Shown here piece by piece: positions 7,796 through 14,961 of a stretch of 20,616 nt of DNA. The DNA comes from JBCBCP01 sp039178165 (GTDB lineage: Bacteria; Pseudomonadota; Alphaproteobacteria; Rhodobacterales; Rhodobacteraceae). Every line of letters starts with the position of its first letter. Positions within the stretch are counted from its first letter, which is position 1. The notes beneath the pieces are model-generated. The model had not been told where the DNA came from. It ran no database searches and worked only from the letters and a program-made list of their open reading frames with translations. The position numbers were made by a program, and so were the translations under genes. The stretch lies in the NCBI GenBank assembly GCA_039178165.1, contig JBCDFL010000040.1, positions 1-20,616 of the forward strand, written 5' to 3'.

Positions 7796-7803
7796 CCCTC
7801 CTT
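7796..7803 (-). promoter_or_regulatory. Strong Shine-Dalgarno of deoC (AAGGAGGG)
   Basis: On the minus strand AAGGAGGG lies seven bases before the ATG at 7788. It is the best ribosome-binding site seen in the window and decides the deoC start within a frame that stays open for about another kilobase upstream. The rest of the 150-base divergent gap (7789-7938) holds a 6-bp inverted repeat CCCGGC/GCCGGG at 7824-7829 and 7839-7844, and no promoter I can call. Confidence 0.75.
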
Positions 7804-7938
7804 GCCTCGTGCCTCGCATGGCCCCCGGCAAAGCGCAAGCCGGGCGCTCTGCGCAAAACCTGCACAAAGCGCGCGCGGGCGGTGCGCAGCCGTCCTGTCA
7901 AAGATCGGGCAAAGACCAAGCAAAAAGGGACAGGACAG

Positions 7939-9417
7939 ATGAAACAGACGATGATGCAGGCCGTTCCCCTTGCCGTGCGCCAAGACGGCTGGTGGCTGGG
8001 CCCGGTGGAGCGCCCACGCCGTCCAGCGGGGGGCCTTACAGCGCGCGACGTGCCTATATGGGCGGGGCCCGCGGTGCTGCTGGCCCTGATTGCGCTTGGG
8101 GACCTGCTGGTCTGGCAGGTGAGCCCGGGCCTGTCGCTCGCAGTGTTCGGCGCGCTGGTGGGCGCGGCGGCGCTGGCGTTGGCCGGCGTACGGGGCCGGC
8201 GGCTGGCCACGGGCGGGGGCGGGCTGGCCCTGTCGCTGCTGCCGCTCGTCGAGCTGGTGCAGCCGCTGTCGGTCCTGATCTTTCTGGCGGGTCTGTCTGC
8301 CGTCTGCGCCCTGGCGGCGGGGCTGCGCGCCGGGCACATCGCGCGCGGCGCGCTGCGCCTGTGGTGGGTGGGGCCGTCCGCCTCTGCCCTGGCCGCGGCC
8401 ACGGCCCTGCTCGGCGCCAGCCTTCCGAGCATCCCGCCTGCCTTCGCCCGCACTCTGATCGCAGGCTGGGCGGTGCCAGTGCTGTTGGGATCGGTCTTTG
8501 CCTGGCTGCTGGCCGGCGCGAACCCGGTTATCGACGGCTGGATCGACGCTCTGACCACAATCGACCCGCCATCCCCGGACGGCTGGCGCACGGCCTTCTG
8601 GATCGCGCTCGCGCTGCTGCTGTGGCCCGTCCTGCACCTCACCCGCCTGCAAGAGCGTCTGCGCCCCCGCCCGCGCCGCGCCGGCCCGTACCGTCCCGGG
8701 CTGATCAACGCGGCGTCGGTGGGCCGCTCCCTTCTGATCTTCAACGCTCTCTTTGCCATGCAGACATGCCTCGACGCGCTGCTGCTGGGCACCGGCACCG
8801 GTCTGCCGGAGGGGATGACCTACGCCGCCTACGCCCATCGCGGGGCCTATCCGCTGCTGGTCACGGCGCTCCTTGCGGGTGGTTTTGCGATCCTCGCCCG
8901 GCCCTTTGCGGACCGCCCATTGGTGCGCGCTCTGCTTCTGGTGTGGCTGGCGCAGACCCTTGCCCTCGTGGCGGCGTCGGTCGTGCGGCTCGAGCTGTAT
9001 GTGGAGGTCTACGCCCTCACCCGCCTGCGCCTGGCCGCCTTCGTGTGGATGGGCCTAGTCGCCGCTGGTCTGTGCGTCGTTTTTGCCCAAGTCGCAGCGC
9101 GGCAGGACAATGCATGGATGCTGGCGCGCACCGGCGCTCTAGGGGCCGTCACGCTCTATGCCTGCTGCTTTGTCAGCTTCGACGGCCTGATCGCCCGGAC
9201 CAACCTGGCCGCGCCGCACGCGCGCGGGCTGTCCTATGTCTGCACCTTGGGCGAGGACGCGCTGCCCGCCTTGCGCGCGTGGGAGGCGCGGACAGGCCGC
9301 ACCCTTTGCGGCAGTTACGACCGGCCGCGGCTCAGTGCTCCCGGCGACTGGCGCGAATGGGGCTTTCGCAACGCCCGCACGCGCCATAGCCTCGCCGCTA
9401 TGGAGCGCAGCGAATGA
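7939..9417 (+). CDS. DUF4173 (DUF4153-like) polytopic inner-membrane protein
   Basis: The 492-residue protein is mostly hydrophobic, with roughly ten to twelve membrane segments between residues 40 and 413. The signatures YAAYAHRGAYPLLVTALLA (about 295-313) and LELYVEVYALTRLRLAAFVW (351-370) are typical of the DUF4173 family; its biochemical role is not known to me. The non-membrane C-terminus (about 414-492) holds two cysteines, C435 and C457, that could form a disulfide if this part faces the periplasm. The ATG at 7939 is preceded by AGGGA (7926-7930) and AGGA (7932-7935). The stop overlaps the following response-regulator gene by ATGA, which ties it to a two-component system. I infer that it is the sensor partner or the output of that system. 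Confidence 0.85.
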   Translation: MKQTMMQAVPLAVRQDGWWLGPVERPRRPAGGLTARDVPIWAGPAVLLALIALGDLLVWQVSPGLSLAVFGALVGAAALALAGVRGRRLATGGGGLALSLLPLVELVQPLSVLIFLAGLSAVCALAAGLRAGHIARGALRLWWVGPSASALAAATALLGASLPSIPPAFARTLIAGWAVPVLLGSVFAWLLAGANPVIDGWIDALTTIDPPSPDGWRTAFWIALALLLWPVLHLTRLQERLRPRPRRAGPYRPGLINAASVGRSLLIFNALFAMQTCLDALLLGTGTGLPEGMTYAAYAHRGAYPLLVTALLAGGFAILARPFADRPLVRALLLVWLAQTLALVAASVVRLELYVEVYALTRLRLAAFVWMGLVAAGLCVVFAQVAARQDNAWMLARTGALGAVTLYACCFVSFDGLIARTNLAAPHARGLSYVCTLGEDALPALRAWEARTGRTLCGSYDRPRLSAPGDWREWGFRNARTRHSLAAMERSE

Positions 9418-10091
9418 GCCAGAGCATCTTGATCGTCGAGGACGATTCCGAAATTCGCGCCGTCCTCCGCATCGCCGTCGGCCGCGCCGGCTTCACGGTG
9501 GAGGAGGCGGGCGACGGCGCCGAAGGGCTGGCCAAAGCGCGCTCCGGCCGTTTCGCGCTGATCGTCCTGGATATCGGCCTGCCGGAGATGGACGGCCTGG
9601 CCCTGTGCCAGGCGCTGCGGGCCACGCACGCTACGCCGATTCTGTTTCTGACCGCCCAAGGGGACGAGGTCGACCGCATCCTCGGCCTAGAGATGGGCGG
9701 CGATGACTATGTCACCAAACCCTTCAGCGCGCGCGAGCTTGTCGCCCGCATTCGGGCCATCCTGCGCCGGGGGCAAGCCGCCTCCGGTCTGCGCCGCGGG
9801 GTGCTGGAGGTCGACGCCGCTCGTCACCATTGCGCCGTGGACGGCACGCCCCTGTCCCTTACCGCGCGGGAGATGGCGCTGCTGGATCTGCTGATGTCCC
9901 GCGCCGATCAGATTGCGCCGCGCCCGGCGCTGACGGACGCGATGTACGGCCTGGTCGGGCAGGTCAGCGACCGCACGCTGGACAGCCATCTGCGCAATCT
10001 GCGGGCCAAACTGGCGGAGGCCGGGTGCCCCGACGCGATCGAAACGGTGCACGGCGTCGGCATCCGCATGGGGCCATGTCGGGGCGTGTGA
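9414..10091 (+). CDS. OmpR/PhoB-type DNA-binding response regulator
   Basis: The 225-residue protein has an N-terminal receiver domain (about 3-115) with acidic pocket E9/D10/D11, phospho-acceptor D53 (IVLDIGLPEMDG), T80 and K102 (YVTKPFSARELVARI). A winged-helix DNA-binding domain follows (about 128-220), including LTAREMALLDLLMS and RTLDSHLRNLRAKL and ending VHGVGIRMG. The length is usual for this family. The gene starts in a four-base ATGA overlap with the DUF4173 gene and overlaps the histidine kinase gene downstream. The target genes are unknown. The three-gene coupling suggests that membrane protein, kinase and regulator form one signalling unit. Confidence 0.95.
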   Translation: MSQSILIVEDDSEIRAVLRIAVGRAGFTVEEAGDGAEGLAKARSGRFALIVLDIGLPEMDGLALCQALRATHATPILFLTAQGDEVDRILGLEMGGDDYVTKPFSARELVARIRAILRRGQAASGLRRGVLEVDAARHHCAVDGTPLSLTAREMALLDLLMSRADQIAPRPALTDAMYGLVGQVSDRTLDSHLRNLRAKLAEAGCPDAIETVHGVGIRMGPCRGV

Positions 10092-11020
10092 GCGACAAGT
10101 GGCGACCGCCGCTGGCCTTCGTGCTCGGCGGGACGCTGGCCGCGGTGTTGGGCCTGCCGATCCTCGCCATCGTGTGGTTTCGCGTCGCCGGCGGCATCCT
10201 TGGGTATGCGGAAACCGGCTGGCTGCTCTTCTGGCTCGCCGCCATCAGTACCGCGATCCTGGGCTTCCTGCTCTGGCGTCTGGTGCTGCGCCCCGTGCGG
10301 GCGCTGACCGCCCACGCCCACAAGGTGCGCACCGGCCAGAACGCCGCGCCGCCGCAGCAATTCGGCACGCCGGAATTCACCGATCTGGGCCGGGCCGTCA
10401 TCGCGATGGGCGACACGTTGGCGAGCCGCGCGGCCTCCCTCCGGGCCTATTCCGACCATGTCACGCACGAGTTGAAATCCCCGCTCACTGCCCTGCAAGG
10501 CGCGGCGGAGTTGCTGGAGGATGACTTGCCGCCCGCCGACCGCGCCGCGCTGCTGCGGACCATCCAGACCTCCGCCGCGCGGATGGAGGCGCTCCTGGAC
10601 GGTCTGCGCGCCTCTGCCGCCGCCTCCCAAAGCGCGGGGCCGGGGCAGACTGATCTCGCGGGTCTACCGGCGCAACTTTGCGGGCTCGATGTGGTGGCGC
10701 CGGCGGCCCGCGTGCCCTTGGCGCAGGCAGACCTGCGCGTCGTGCTGGAGCATCTGGCCCAGAACGCCGCGGCCCATGGCGCCAGCACCCTGACGTTGCA
10801 GGCCGCGCCGGGCGTCTTGTGCATCTCGGACGATGGGTCCGGCGTGTCGGCGGGCAATGCTAGCCGCATCTTCGATCCGTTCTTCACCACCCGCCGGGAG
10901 GCCGGCGGAACCGGAATGGGCCTCGCCATCGTCCAGACACTTCTCAGCGCCCGGGGGGCGCGCATCGCGCTGGAGGACAGCCCCAAAGGCGCCTCCTTTT
11001 GCATCACCTTCGATCCCTAA
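10076..11020 (+). CDS. HAMP-containing sensor histidine kinase with minimal periplasmic loop
   Basis: Of the 314 residues, two membrane helices (about 12-36 and 48-70) flank a loop of only about twelve residues. They are followed by a HAMP-like linker (about 71-122), the HisKA dimerisation helix with phospho-acceptor H131 (HVTHELKSPLTAL), and a compact HATPase domain with N box N230 (HLAQNAAAHG), G1 (SDDGSGV, 251-257), F box (FDPFF) and G2 (GGTGMGL, 277-283). The protein is short for the family and has no extracytoplasmic sensor domain, so the stimulus is probably sensed in the membrane or through a partner such as the co-encoded DUF4173 protein. The ATG at 10076 gives a 16-base overlap with the regulator gene; an in-frame GTG at 10088 would give a four-base GTGA overlap and is nearly as likely. 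Confidence 0.94.
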   Translation: MSGRVSDKWRPPLAFVLGGTLAAVLGLPILAIVWFRVAGGILGYAETGWLLFWLAAISTAILGFLLWRLVLRPVRALTAHAHKVRTGQNAAPPQQFGTPEFTDLGRAVIAMGDTLASRAASLRAYSDHVTHELKSPLTALQGAAELLEDDLPPADRAALLRTIQTSAARMEALLDGLRASAAASQSAGPGQTDLAGLPAQLCGLDVVAPAARVPLAQADLRVVLEHLAQNAAAHGASTLTLQAAPGVLCISDDGSGVSAGNASRIFDPFFTTRREAGGTGMGLAIVQTLLSARGARIALEDSPKGASFCITFDP

Positions 11021-11044
11021 AGCCGTTTTCGCACGATCTGCTTA

Positions 11045-11059
11045 TGAGAATCGTTCTCA
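11045..11059. promoter_or_regulatory. Fur-family-like operator, upstream copy
   Basis: TGAGAATCGTTCTCA is a 7-1-7 inverted repeat with one mismatched pair, closely resembling the classical Fur-box core TGAGAATnATTCTCA. It lies just upstream of a TTGACG -35-like hexamer (11064-11069) and 62 bases before the start of a Mn/Zn importer operon. Control by Mur, Zur or Fur is inferred; the sequence alone does not decide which. Confidence 0.65.
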
Positions 11060-11063
11060 ATCC

Positions 11064-11092
11064 TTGACGTTTTGCGAACGACTCTCATATGC
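11064..11092 (+). promoter_or_regulatory. Probable troABCD promoter
   Basis: A TTGACG -35 element sits at 11064-11069. About 16-18 bases later an A/T-containing CATATG/TATGCA stretch (11086-11093) could be a weak -10. The two Fur-like operators lie immediately upstream of the -35 and across the spacer, positions that would allow repression. Confidence 0.45.
11073..11087. promoter_or_regulatory. Fur-family-like operator, downstream copy (inverted)
   Basis: TGCGAACGACTCTCA reads TGAGAGTCGTTCGCA on the other strand, which differs from the upstream operator at only two of 15 positions. The centres of the two boxes are 28 bases apart. This copy covers the spacer between the putative -35 and -10, so binding would block RNA polymerase. 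Confidence 0.58.
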
Positions 11093-11120
11093 AATCAAAG
11101 AAGACGCGAAGGAGAGCCCC

Positions 11121-12074
11121 ATGCTGAACCGCCGGACTGCCCTTGCCGTGATGGCCGCCCCGCTCATCGCCCGACCCGCCTGGGCCGCGGCGCCGTTGAA
11201 CGTGGTGGCGACCACCGGGATGATCGCGGATGCCGCGCGCGTCGTCGGCGGCGATCTGGTGCAGGTGCAGGCCCTGATGGGGCCGGGCGTCGATCCGCAC
11301 GCCTACCGCCAGACCCGGACCGACATCGTCGCGATGACCCGCGCCGATCTGGTTCTGTGGCACGGCCTCTACCTAGAGGCGCAGATGGAGGACTTCTTTG
11401 CCGATCTCGGCGCGCGCAAGCCGGTCGTCGCCGTGGGCGAGGCTGTCCCGCAGGACATGCTGCGCGGCCACGACGATTACGACGGCCGGTTCGACCCCCA
11501 TGTCTGGATGGACCCCGCGCTTTGGGCCTTCGTCGTGGACGGTGTTGCGGAGGCGCTGGCGGCGGCGCAGCCGAACAACGCGGACGCCTTCACCGCCAAC
11601 GCCGAAGCCTACGAAGACCGGATCGCCGCGCTGGGCGACTACGCCACCGGCGTTCTGTCCCAAGTGCCGGCCCCCGCCCGCGTCCTTCTCAGCGCCCACG
11701 ACGCCTTCGGCTATTTCGGCGCGGCGTACGATTTCGAAGTGATGGGCATCCAGGGCATCTCGACCGAAAGCGAGGCCGGCCTCGCCCGGATTTCCGAACT
11801 CGTGGACTTCCTGGTGGAGCGGGACATTGGCGCCGTCTTCGTCGAGACGTCCGTGTCGGACCGCAACATCCGCGCCGTGATCGAAGGTGCTGCGGCTAAA
11901 GGGCACGAAGTCGCCATCGGCGGCGCGCTCTTCTCCGACGCGATGGGGACGGAGGGCAGCTATGAAGGCACGTATATCGGCATGATCGACCACAACGCGA
12001 CGACGATCGCTGGCGCCTTGGGCGTGGACGTGCCCGCTGGCGGCATGCAGGGCAAGCTGGGACAAACCGCGTGA
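11121..12074 (+). CDS. troA: TroA/ZnuA-type Mn/Zn ABC transporter substrate-binding protein
   Basis: The 317-residue periplasmic binding protein captures divalent metal for the importer encoded downstream. A signal peptide with a twin arginine (MLNRRTALAVMAAPL) ends near WAAA (21-24). The metal ligands expected from Treponema TroA are present: H60 (GVDPHAY), H127 (DPHVWMDP), H193 (SAHDAFGYF) and D290 (GMIDHN). Third-ligand histidine and IQGISTESEAG (210-220) place it with TroA rather than with the Glu-containing PsaA/SitA group. No long His-rich loop typical of dedicated zinc proteins is present, only the short HDDYDGRFDPH. Mn, Zn or both are possible. GAAGGAGAG lies just upstream of the ATG. 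The stop overlaps the ATPase gene by GTGA. Confidence 0.92.
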   Translation: MLNRRTALAVMAAPLIARPAWAAAPLNVVATTGMIADAARVVGGDLVQVQALMGPGVDPHAYRQTRTDIVAMTRADLVLWHGLYLEAQMEDFFADLGARKPVVAVGEAVPQDMLRGHDDYDGRFDPHVWMDPALWAFVVDGVAEALAAAQPNNADAFTANAEAYEDRIAALGDYATGVLSQVPAPARVLLSAHDAFGYFGAAYDFEVMGIQGISTESEAGLARISELVDFLVERDIGAVFVETSVSDRNIRAVIEGAAAKGHEVAIGGALFSDAMGTEGSYEGTYIGMIDHNATTIAGALGVDVPAGGMQGKLGQTA

Positions 12075-12856
12075 GCCTGCGTCTGGCCACCGCCCAGGAC
12101 GCGCCGCTGACCGCGCCGCTCGATGTGCGCGGCCTGACGGTGTCCTACGGCGAGAAGCCGGCGGTCTTCTCCGTCGATCTGAGCCTGGGGGCCGGCGCGA
12201 TGACCGCTATCGTCGGTCCGAACGGCGCCGGTAAATCGACCCTGCTGAAGGCGGCGCTGGGCGTGATCACGCCCTTGGCCGGGACTGTCAGTGCCTTTGG
12301 TCTGCCCGTGGATGCGGCGCGGGACCGCATCGCCTACGTGCCGCAGAGGGCCAGCGTCGACTGGGACTTTCCCGTCCGTGTGATCGACGTGGTGATGATG
12401 GGCCTTTACGGCCAGCTCGGTTTGCTGGGCCGTATCCGCGGGACCCACCGCGCCCGCGCGCAGGACGCACTGGCCCGCGTGGGCATGACCGACTTCGCGC
12501 AGCGCCAAATCGGGCAATTGTCGGGCGGGCAACAGCAGCGCGTCTTCCTCGCCCGCGCCCTGGCGCAGGGCGCGGACCTGTTCCTGCTCGACGAGCCTTT
12601 TGCGGGCGTCGATGCAGCGACGGAGACGGCCATCGTCGGCGTCCTGCACGCGCTGCGCGATGCCGGCAAGACGGTTGCAGTGGTCCACCACGATCTGTCC
12701 ACGGTCGAGGCGTATTTCGACGATGTCTTCTTGCTGAACACCCAAGCCATTGCCGCGGGGCCGGTTGCCACGACCTTCACGGACAACAACCTGGCCGCGG
12801 CCTATGGCGGGCGGCTGGCCCCGCGCCAGGCGGCGCTGCCGGGCGCGCTGGCCTGA
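12071..12856 (+). CDS. troB: Mn/Zn ABC transporter ATP-binding protein
   Basis: The 261-residue ATPase has Walker A GPNGAGKST (49-57), a Q-loop near YVPQRASVDWDFP (89-101, with the SVDWDFP pattern common to Mn/Zn-family ATPases), signature LSGGQQQR (150-157), Walker B LFLLDEP (170-176) and the switch histidine H207 (VVHHD). It powers metal uptake through the two permeases encoded next. Translation starts at GTG 12071, which forms a GTGA overlap with troA. The N-terminal 17 residues before LDVRGLTVSYG are a small extension. The C-terminal stretch (FTDNNLAAAYGGRL) is typical of this subfamily. The permease ATG follows the stop with no gap. Confidence 0.94.
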   Translation: MSLRLATAQDAPLTAPLDVRGLTVSYGEKPAVFSVDLSLGAGAMTAIVGPNGAGKSTLLKAALGVITPLAGTVSAFGLPVDAARDRIAYVPQRASVDWDFPVRVIDVVMMGLYGQLGLLGRIRGTHRARAQDALARVGMTDFAQRQIGQLSGGQQQRVFLARALAQGADLFLLDEPFAGVDAATETAIVGVLHALRDAGKTVAVVHHDLSTVEAYFDDVFLLNTQAIAAGPVATTFTDNNLAAAYGGRLAPRQAALPGALA

Positions 12857-14056
12857 ATGCTCGCCGACGCGCTGCTGCTGCAGCTGGGCTATAACGCCGT
12901 TCTGGTGACTCTGGGCGCAACGGTGCTGGGCATCGCTGCGGGCCTCGGTGGGACGTTCCTGTTTCTGCGCGGCCGGGCGCTGCTGTCCGACGCGGTCAGC
13001 CACGCGACGCTGCCCGGGATCGGCCTCGCGTTCATCGTGATGGCGCTGCTGGGCGGGGACGGCCGCAACCTCGGCGGGCTCCTACTGGGCGCTGGCCTGT
13101 CGGCGGCGCTTGGCCTTCTGTGCGTCTCGTGGCTGACCACCCGCACGCGGCTGACCGAGGATGCCGCCATCGGCACGGTTCTGTCGGTCTTCTTCGGCAT
13201 CGGCGTGGTGCTTTTGACGGTGATCCAGAGCCTCGGCGCCGGCAATCCCGCGGGGCTCGAAGACGTCTTGCTCGGCGCCACCGCGGGTATGCTACGCAGC
13301 GACGCCCTGCTCCTGTTAATCGCGGCAATGCTGACGCTGGCTATGGTCCTGATCCTGCGCCGTCCACTGACCCTCGCCGCCTTCGATCCCGGCTTTGCCA
13401 CCGCCACGGGCCGCAACGTCGCGCGGCTGGACCTGGCCATGATGGCGCTGGTGCTGGCGGTCGTTGTCGTGGGGCTGAAGATCGTCGGCCTGATTCTGGT
13501 CGTCGCTTTGCTGATCATCCCGCCCGTGACCGCGCGGTTCTGGTCCGAGCGGGTGGATCACGTCCTCGCCCTTGCCGGGCTGGCCGGGGGCCTTTCGGGC
13601 TATGTCGGCGCTGCTTTGTCGGCGGCCATCCCGGGCGTGCCGACCGGGCCAATCATCGTGCTCGTCGCGTTTGCGCTGTTCCTCGTGTCCCTGCTGGCCG
13701 CCCCGCGCCGCGGAGTGCTGAGCGCCGCCTTCCGCCACCGCAGCCACCAGCGTCAGGTCCACCTGCGCCAAGGCCTCCTAGCCCTCGCGCAGGGCCAGCC
13801 CATCTATGAACGCCTGACCCTGCGCCTTTTGCGCCGCGCGGGCCTGGCCGGGGCCGACGGGGTCGCGACCGAGGCGGGCAAGGCCGCTGCCGCCCGGGCC
13901 CTGCTGGACGAGGCACGGTGGCAGATCGTCCTGCGCGATCCCGCCCACGCCGCCGCCGCGCGCCGCTATGACGGGCTGACCCGGCCTCAGGACGTGCTGA
14001 CCCCCGACCAAATGGCCGCCATCGACGCGGCCCTGCCGCGGCCGGAGGGTTTGTGA
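12857..14056 (+). CDS. troC: Mn/Zn ABC transporter permease with C-terminal winged-helix-like tail
   Basis: The 399-residue protein has an ABC-3 permease core (about 1-285) with several membrane helices, LLSDAVSHATLPGIGLAF (42-59), AFDPGFATATG (175-185) and VGLILVVALLIIPPVTARF (210-228), all characteristic of the family. A hydrophilic tail of about 113 residues follows (286-399). It begins basic and His-containing (RHRSHQRQVHLRQ) and continues with a predicted winged-helix-like pattern: LTLRLLRRAGL, then VATEAGKAAAARALLDEARWQIVL and LTPDQMAAIDAAL. This resembles the DtxR/MntR-type domain fused to some TroC permeases, though it is degenerate. The tail could sense metal or modulate transport; that is inference. 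ATG 12857 directly abuts the troB stop. Confidence 0.92.
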   Translation: MLADALLLQLGYNAVLVTLGATVLGIAAGLGGTFLFLRGRALLSDAVSHATLPGIGLAFIVMALLGGDGRNLGGLLLGAGLSAALGLLCVSWLTTRTRLTEDAAIGTVLSVFFGIGVVLLTVIQSLGAGNPAGLEDVLLGATAGMLRSDALLLLIAAMLTLAMVLILRRPLTLAAFDPGFATATGRNVARLDLAMMALVLAVVVVGLKIVGLILVVALLIIPPVTARFWSERVDHVLALAGLAGGLSGYVGAALSAAIPGVPTGPIIVLVAFALFLVSLLAAPRRGVLSAAFRHRSHQRQVHLRQGLLALAQGQPIYERLTLRLLRRAGLAGADGVATEAGKAAAARALLDEARWQIVLRDPAHAAAARRYDGLTRPQDVLTPDQMAAIDAALPRPEGL

Positions 14057-14961
14057 TGGGCGCCGAATTCGTCTCCCTGTCCCTGCCGCCGATCCTGATC
14101 GGCATCTGCGTGGCCGTCGCCTGCGCCCTGCCGGGCAACTTTCTGCTGCTGCGCCGCCAAGCGCTGATTGGCGATGCGATCAGCCACGTCGTCCTTCCCG
14201 GCATAGTTGCGGCCTTCCTTTTGTCCGGCGCCATCGCCACCGGCCCGATGCTGCTGGGCGCTTCCGCCGCCGCGCTTTTGGCTGTGGCCGCGATCGAGGC
14301 GATCCGCCGCCTGGGCAAGATCGAGCCCGGCGCGGCGATGGGCGTCGTCTTTACCACGATGTTCGCCAGCGGGGTCCTTCTGCTGGAGCTGTCGGACACC
14401 TCGAACGTGCACCTGGACGTCGAACACGCGCTCTATGGCAACCTCGAAAGCCTGATCTGGCTGGACGCTGTTGGCTGGTCGTCGGTTCTCGACCCCCAAG
14501 CGCTGGCGGGCCTACCGCCCGAGCTGCCGCGCATGGCCGCCGCGCTGGCGCTTGTCGCCGCGCTCACATGGCTCTTCTGGCGGCCTTTAGCACTGGCCAG
14601 CTTCGACGAGGGGTTCGCCCGTGCCCTTGGCATCCCTGTCCGCGCGTTGTCACTGGGTCTTGTGATCGTCGCCGCCATCGCCGCCGTCGCGGCCTTTGAC
14701 GCCGTGGGCAGCATCATCGTCATCGCCATGTTCATCTGCCCGCCCGCCGCGGCGCGCCTGATGACCAACCGTTTGGGCGCGCAGGTGGCGTGGTCGGTGC
14801 TTTTCGCCGCTCTATCGGCGGTGCTGGGCTATGTCTTTGCCGGCTACGGGCCAGGCTGGTTCGGGGCCGCAATGTCCGTCAGCGCCGCGGGGATGATCGC
14901 GGCCATGTCCGGCCTCATCCTGGCGCTATGCGCCCTCTTCGGCCCGCAACGCTGCGCTTAG
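14056..14961 (+). CDS. troD: Mn/Zn ABC transporter second permease
   Basis: The 301-residue integral membrane protein of the ABC-3 family is the second half of a heterodimeric permease. Family features are LLLRRQALIGDAISHVVLPGI (32-52), the periplasmic-side loop DTSNVHLDVEHALYGNLE (114-131), FDEGFARALGIPV, and VGSIIVIAMFICPPAAARL. It has no soluble tail, unlike the first permease. The ATG at 14056 overlaps the troC stop by one base; a GTG at 14053, one codon upstream, would give a GTGA overlap and is an equally acceptable start. The last 36 bases overlap the 3' end of the convergent SAP/DUF6434-like gene, so the two operons have no spacer or terminator between them. Confidence 0.93.
   Translation: MGAEFVSLSLPPILIGICVAVACALPGNFLLLRRQALIGDAISHVVLPGIVAAFLLSGAIATGPMLLGASAAALLAVAAIEAIRRLGKIEPGAAMGVVFTTMFASGVLLLELSDTSNVHLDVEHALYGNLESLIWLDAVGWSSVLDPQALAGLPPELPRMAAALALVAALTWLFWRPLALASFDEGFARALGIPVRALSLGLVIVAAIAAVAAFDAVGSIIVIAMFICPPAAARLMTNRLGAQVAWSVLFAALSAVLGYVFAGYGPGWFGAAMSVSAAGMIAAMSGLILALCALFGPQRCA

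Noticed and set aside
7789..8838. N-terminal extension of deoC running far upstream on the minus strand
   Set aside because: The frame is open, but the extra part is Gln/Arg/Gly-rich shadow sequence antisense to DUF4173. The strong AAGGAGGG before 7788 fixes the start.
7809..9389. Plus-strand open frame overlapping the DUF4173 gene in another phase
   Set aside because: Arg/Ala/Gly/Pro-rich translation typical of an off-phase read of GC-rich sequence. The DUF4173 phase has membrane segments and family motifs.
11121..14961. Assigning the importer as strictly zinc (ZnuABC) or strictly manganese (SitABCD)
   Set aside because: The ligand set H60/H127/H193/D290 fits TroA, which can bind both metals, and the operator does not discriminate Mur, Zur or Fur, so the metal is left open.
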